Shown: piece by piece, positions 62,650-64,000 of the stretch
Numbering within the stretch: position 1 is the first letter of the stretch
Layout of the letters: each line of letters begins with the position of its first letter
Origin: SCBR16-9 sp964537975
GTDB taxonomy: Bacteria; Hydrogenedentota; Hydrogenedentia; Hydrogenedentales; SCBR16-9
DNA length: 64,000 bases
Direction of reading: 5' to 3'
Assembly (NCBI GenBank): GCA_964537975.1
Contig: CAZIDP010000001.1
Span: 186,001-250,000, forward strand
Made by a program: the position numbers and the translations under genes
The notes under the pieces: generated by a model
What the model saw: the letters and a program-made list of their open reading frames with translations, nothing else
What the model was told of the DNA's origin: nothing
Databases searched by the model: none

Positions 62650-63378
62650 ATGAGTCCATTTCGTAATGCAGTGCAATTTATTGCAGCCTTCTTGCTCATC
62701 ATCGCGTTAAGCGGTTGCGCTACCCATTCATTATCTGCCATATCTATGGAGGGGTATGATCTGGACTACCGCGAGCGAGAAGTCATCAATGAGTCACTGT
62801 TCACCGCGGACCAGGCTCTGATGAGCAACGAGGATATCAACCGCATCCTGGAAGGTCGCATAACTTTACCGAACAACAGCCGCCTGGCCATTCTACCGTT
62901 TGGGCAATCCCGTTACGGTTCAAGCTGGCAGTATTCCGTCTATGAAACGGTGGACCAGGAAAGTGTAGATACTGTATTGTCCCAGCTGATTGCTCATGAT
63001 CGGGTAGCCTATGTGTCATTTCTGCCATCGTTGATGATTCCGGACACCTTGTCCATAGCGCACCTACGTGAGTCTGCCGCCCGTTATCAAGCCAATTTAC
63101 TGCTGGTCTATCGCGTAAGCACGCGGTCTTATAGCAGCTACCGACGTTTTCGAAGCGATGAAGCACATACCTATGTCTACGTTGAAGCCATGCTTTTGGA
63201 TGTCCGAACAGGTGTCGTACCTTTTGCTACGTCCAGTACGGTAGACATCGCTGTGCAGGAAACTGGAGAAACACTCACATTTGCAGAAACGCGCCAGCAG
63301 GCAGAACGAGCAGCAGCCGGACGTGCTTTGTTGAAAATTGTTGACGATTTGCAACAGTTTCTAAGCACCGCACCGTAG
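62650..63378 (+). CDS. Lipoprotein of unknown function
   Basis: 242 residues with GGGAGG 8 nt before the ATG. The signal peptide ends in a lipobox (IALSGCATHS, Cys24). The mature part (LAILPFGQSRYGSSWQYSVY, LLVYRVSTRSYSSYRR, YVYVEAMLLDVRTGVVPFAT) has the alternating pattern of a GNA1162/CsgG-like lipoprotein fold, but I cannot name a family. It is divergent from the histidine kinase, 237 bp apart, so the two may share regulation. Confidence 0.75.
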   Translation: MSPFRNAVQFIAAFLLIIALSGCATHSLSAISMEGYDLDYREREVINESLFTADQALMSNEDINRILEGRITLPNNSRLAILPFGQSRYGSSWQYSVYETVDQESVDTVLSQLIAHDRVAYVSFLPSLMIPDTLSIAHLRESAARYQANLLLVYRVSTRSYSSYRRFRSDEAHTYVYVEAMLLDVRTGVVPFATSSTVDIAVQETGETLTFAETRQQAERAAAGRALLKIVDDLQQFLSTAP

Positions 63379-63413
63379 GCAACAGCACATTTCTGTCCTG
63401 TGCCATAAAAGCA

Positions 63414-63447
63414 TGAAAAAAAGACAGAGCGGTTACTACCGGCTCTG
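63414..63447 (-). terminator. Terminator of the window-edge glycosidase-like gene
   Basis: Reverse strand CAGAGCCGGT, loop AGTA, ACCGCTCTG with one bulged C, then TCTTTTTTTT. It follows the stop at 63470 by 23 bp and also faces the lipoprotein gene on the other strand. Confidence 0.75.
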
Positions 63448-63469
63448 CCTGGACAAATATTTATTGATG

Positions 63470-64000
63470 TTATTTCTTAACGCGCAGCAACATGCCTTGA
63501 CCGGCGGCCAGCCACTTGTGTTCGCCTCGGAAGGCTGTGGGGTTGCCGGTATACGGTGAGATCAATTCCACTGCGCCTTCTTCACGAAAGGTAATGTCGA
63601 AGGCGACATCATCGTGAAGACTCTTGTTTACCACCATGACATACGGGACGCCGTCTTCATCCTGGAATTCACCTACGACCGCGCCGATTTGTTCGGGATG
63701 CGTCTGAATATGAGGCGTCCAGGTGAGTTCTTTGACCAATTGTGCAGCGCTTTCGTCATTGGAACCCTCTGGAACATTGCCCTGATGGAAGACATTGATG
63801 CTTTTCAGGCCGCAGTATATTGGTGCGAGATTGTGCAGGGCGAGATTGACTTCGCGCAACATGTACCAGGTAGGCGTCTTGTTGCCGAATTGGTCTATGG
63901 GTGCCAGCCTGTAATTACCGATTTCCGGGGAAAAGTAGGTAAAGTAGCTGATTCCCCGGGCGCCATAAGCCAATGAGGTATAAGCCTGAAAGCGGAACCC
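63470..64000 (-). CDS. C-terminal part of a glycosidase-like protein (cut by window edge)
   Basis: Open from base 64000 to the stop at 63470 (about 176 residues). The frame reads through GFRFQAYTSLAYGARGISYF, then TWYMLREVNLALHNLAPIYC, then a C-terminal beta domain (VVGEFQDEDGVPYVMVVNKS, AAGQGMLLRVKK). The AYGARGISYFTY stretch, followed by a variable small beta domain, is typical of the end of a TIM-barrel glycoside hydrolase, as in GH42-like enzymes. The catalytic residues lie outside the window, so the family is not certain. Confidence 0.6.
   Translation of the reverse strand, partial: GFRFQAYTSLAYGARGISYFTYFSPEIGNYRLAPIDQFGNKTPTWYMLREVNLALHNLAPIYCGLKSINVFHQGNVPEGSNDESAAQLVKELTWTPHIQTHPEQIGAVVGEFQDEDGVPYVMVVNKSLHDDVAFDITFREEGAVELISPYTGNPTAFRGEHKWLAAGQGMLLRVKK

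Overview
The window is about 64 kb of bacterial chromosome of moderate, somewhat AT-leaning composition, with one 10-N scaffold gap at 11707-11716. It carries normal housekeeping genes (purine, tryptophan and histidine synthesis, biotin carboxylase/EF-P, Tat export, HU, RNase Y). Between them lie very large secreted proteins of kinds typical of polymer-degrading environmental bacteria of the PVC/Hydrogenedentes/Lentisphaerae sphere. The 1630-residue protein (12031-16923) joins a lamin-tail domain, a CotH domain and a C-terminal dockerin-like module with RVVQLYNAG-type repeats. I associate that module with Hydrogenedentes-like genomes, but this taxonomic hint is inference from memory and not proven.

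Layout: 1-8.1 kb holds the 5' end of rny, a sigma-54 activator with a degenerate receiver, an FHA-GAF-HD-GYP signalling protein, an ExeA-like ATPase with an acidic partner ORF, and a PilT-like ATPase. 8.3-17 kb is accessory: a sialidase gene broken by an in-frame TAG, an ATPase + TOPRIM-like (DUF4276-type) pair resembling split defence systems, the assembly gap, and the giant CotH/dockerin protein. 17-25.5 kb holds a DksA/TraR protein, a DUF2007 protein, purM-purL-purQ (PurL carries a fused PurS-like N terminus), a LysR regulator, a DapA/NanA-family lyase and an ArsC/Spx-like protein. 25.6-26 kb has two tandem, mutually similar small ORFs. 26.2-38.6 kb holds an ABC-F ATPase, an amidohydrolase, a membrane-protein gene broken by a second in-frame TAG, a 1202-residue secreted glycosidase-like protein, a sugar-nucleotide epimerase and a PHP-fold lipoprotein whose metal-ligand histidines are lost. 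38.8-51.8 kb holds a YtrA-type GntR regulator, a stand-alone recombinase domain, TatB/TatC, HU, a membrane protein, trpE-trpG, hisF-hisI, an AmaP-like protein and the pepP-efp-accB-accC operon. 52-58 kb is a surface-polysaccharide cluster (ligase/polymerase, WecA-like transferase, glycosyltransferase, metallophosphoesterase). 58.4-64 kb holds a very large CHASE-PAS hybrid histidine kinase, a lipoprotein, and the 3' end of a glycosidase-like gene cut by the window edge.

Most notable observations: (1) two unrelated genes each carry one TAG at what should be a conserved Trp codon, and both are CCTGG to CCTAG changes, which is the expected outcome at Dcm-type CCWGG sites whether by real 5-methylcytosine deamination or by methylation-linked sequencing error; (2) an ATPase/TOPRIM two-gene unit next to the gap; (3) a pair of homologous small ORFs with strong ribosome-binding sites; (4) a PHP-family lipoprotein with its catalytic metal site erased; (5) a PurS-PurS-PurL fusion with separate PurQ; (6) four alternating TCTGGT/ACCAGA elements able to form alternative hairpins in a gene-free region near 35.6 kb. 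No CRISPR array, rRNA or tRNA gene was seen.
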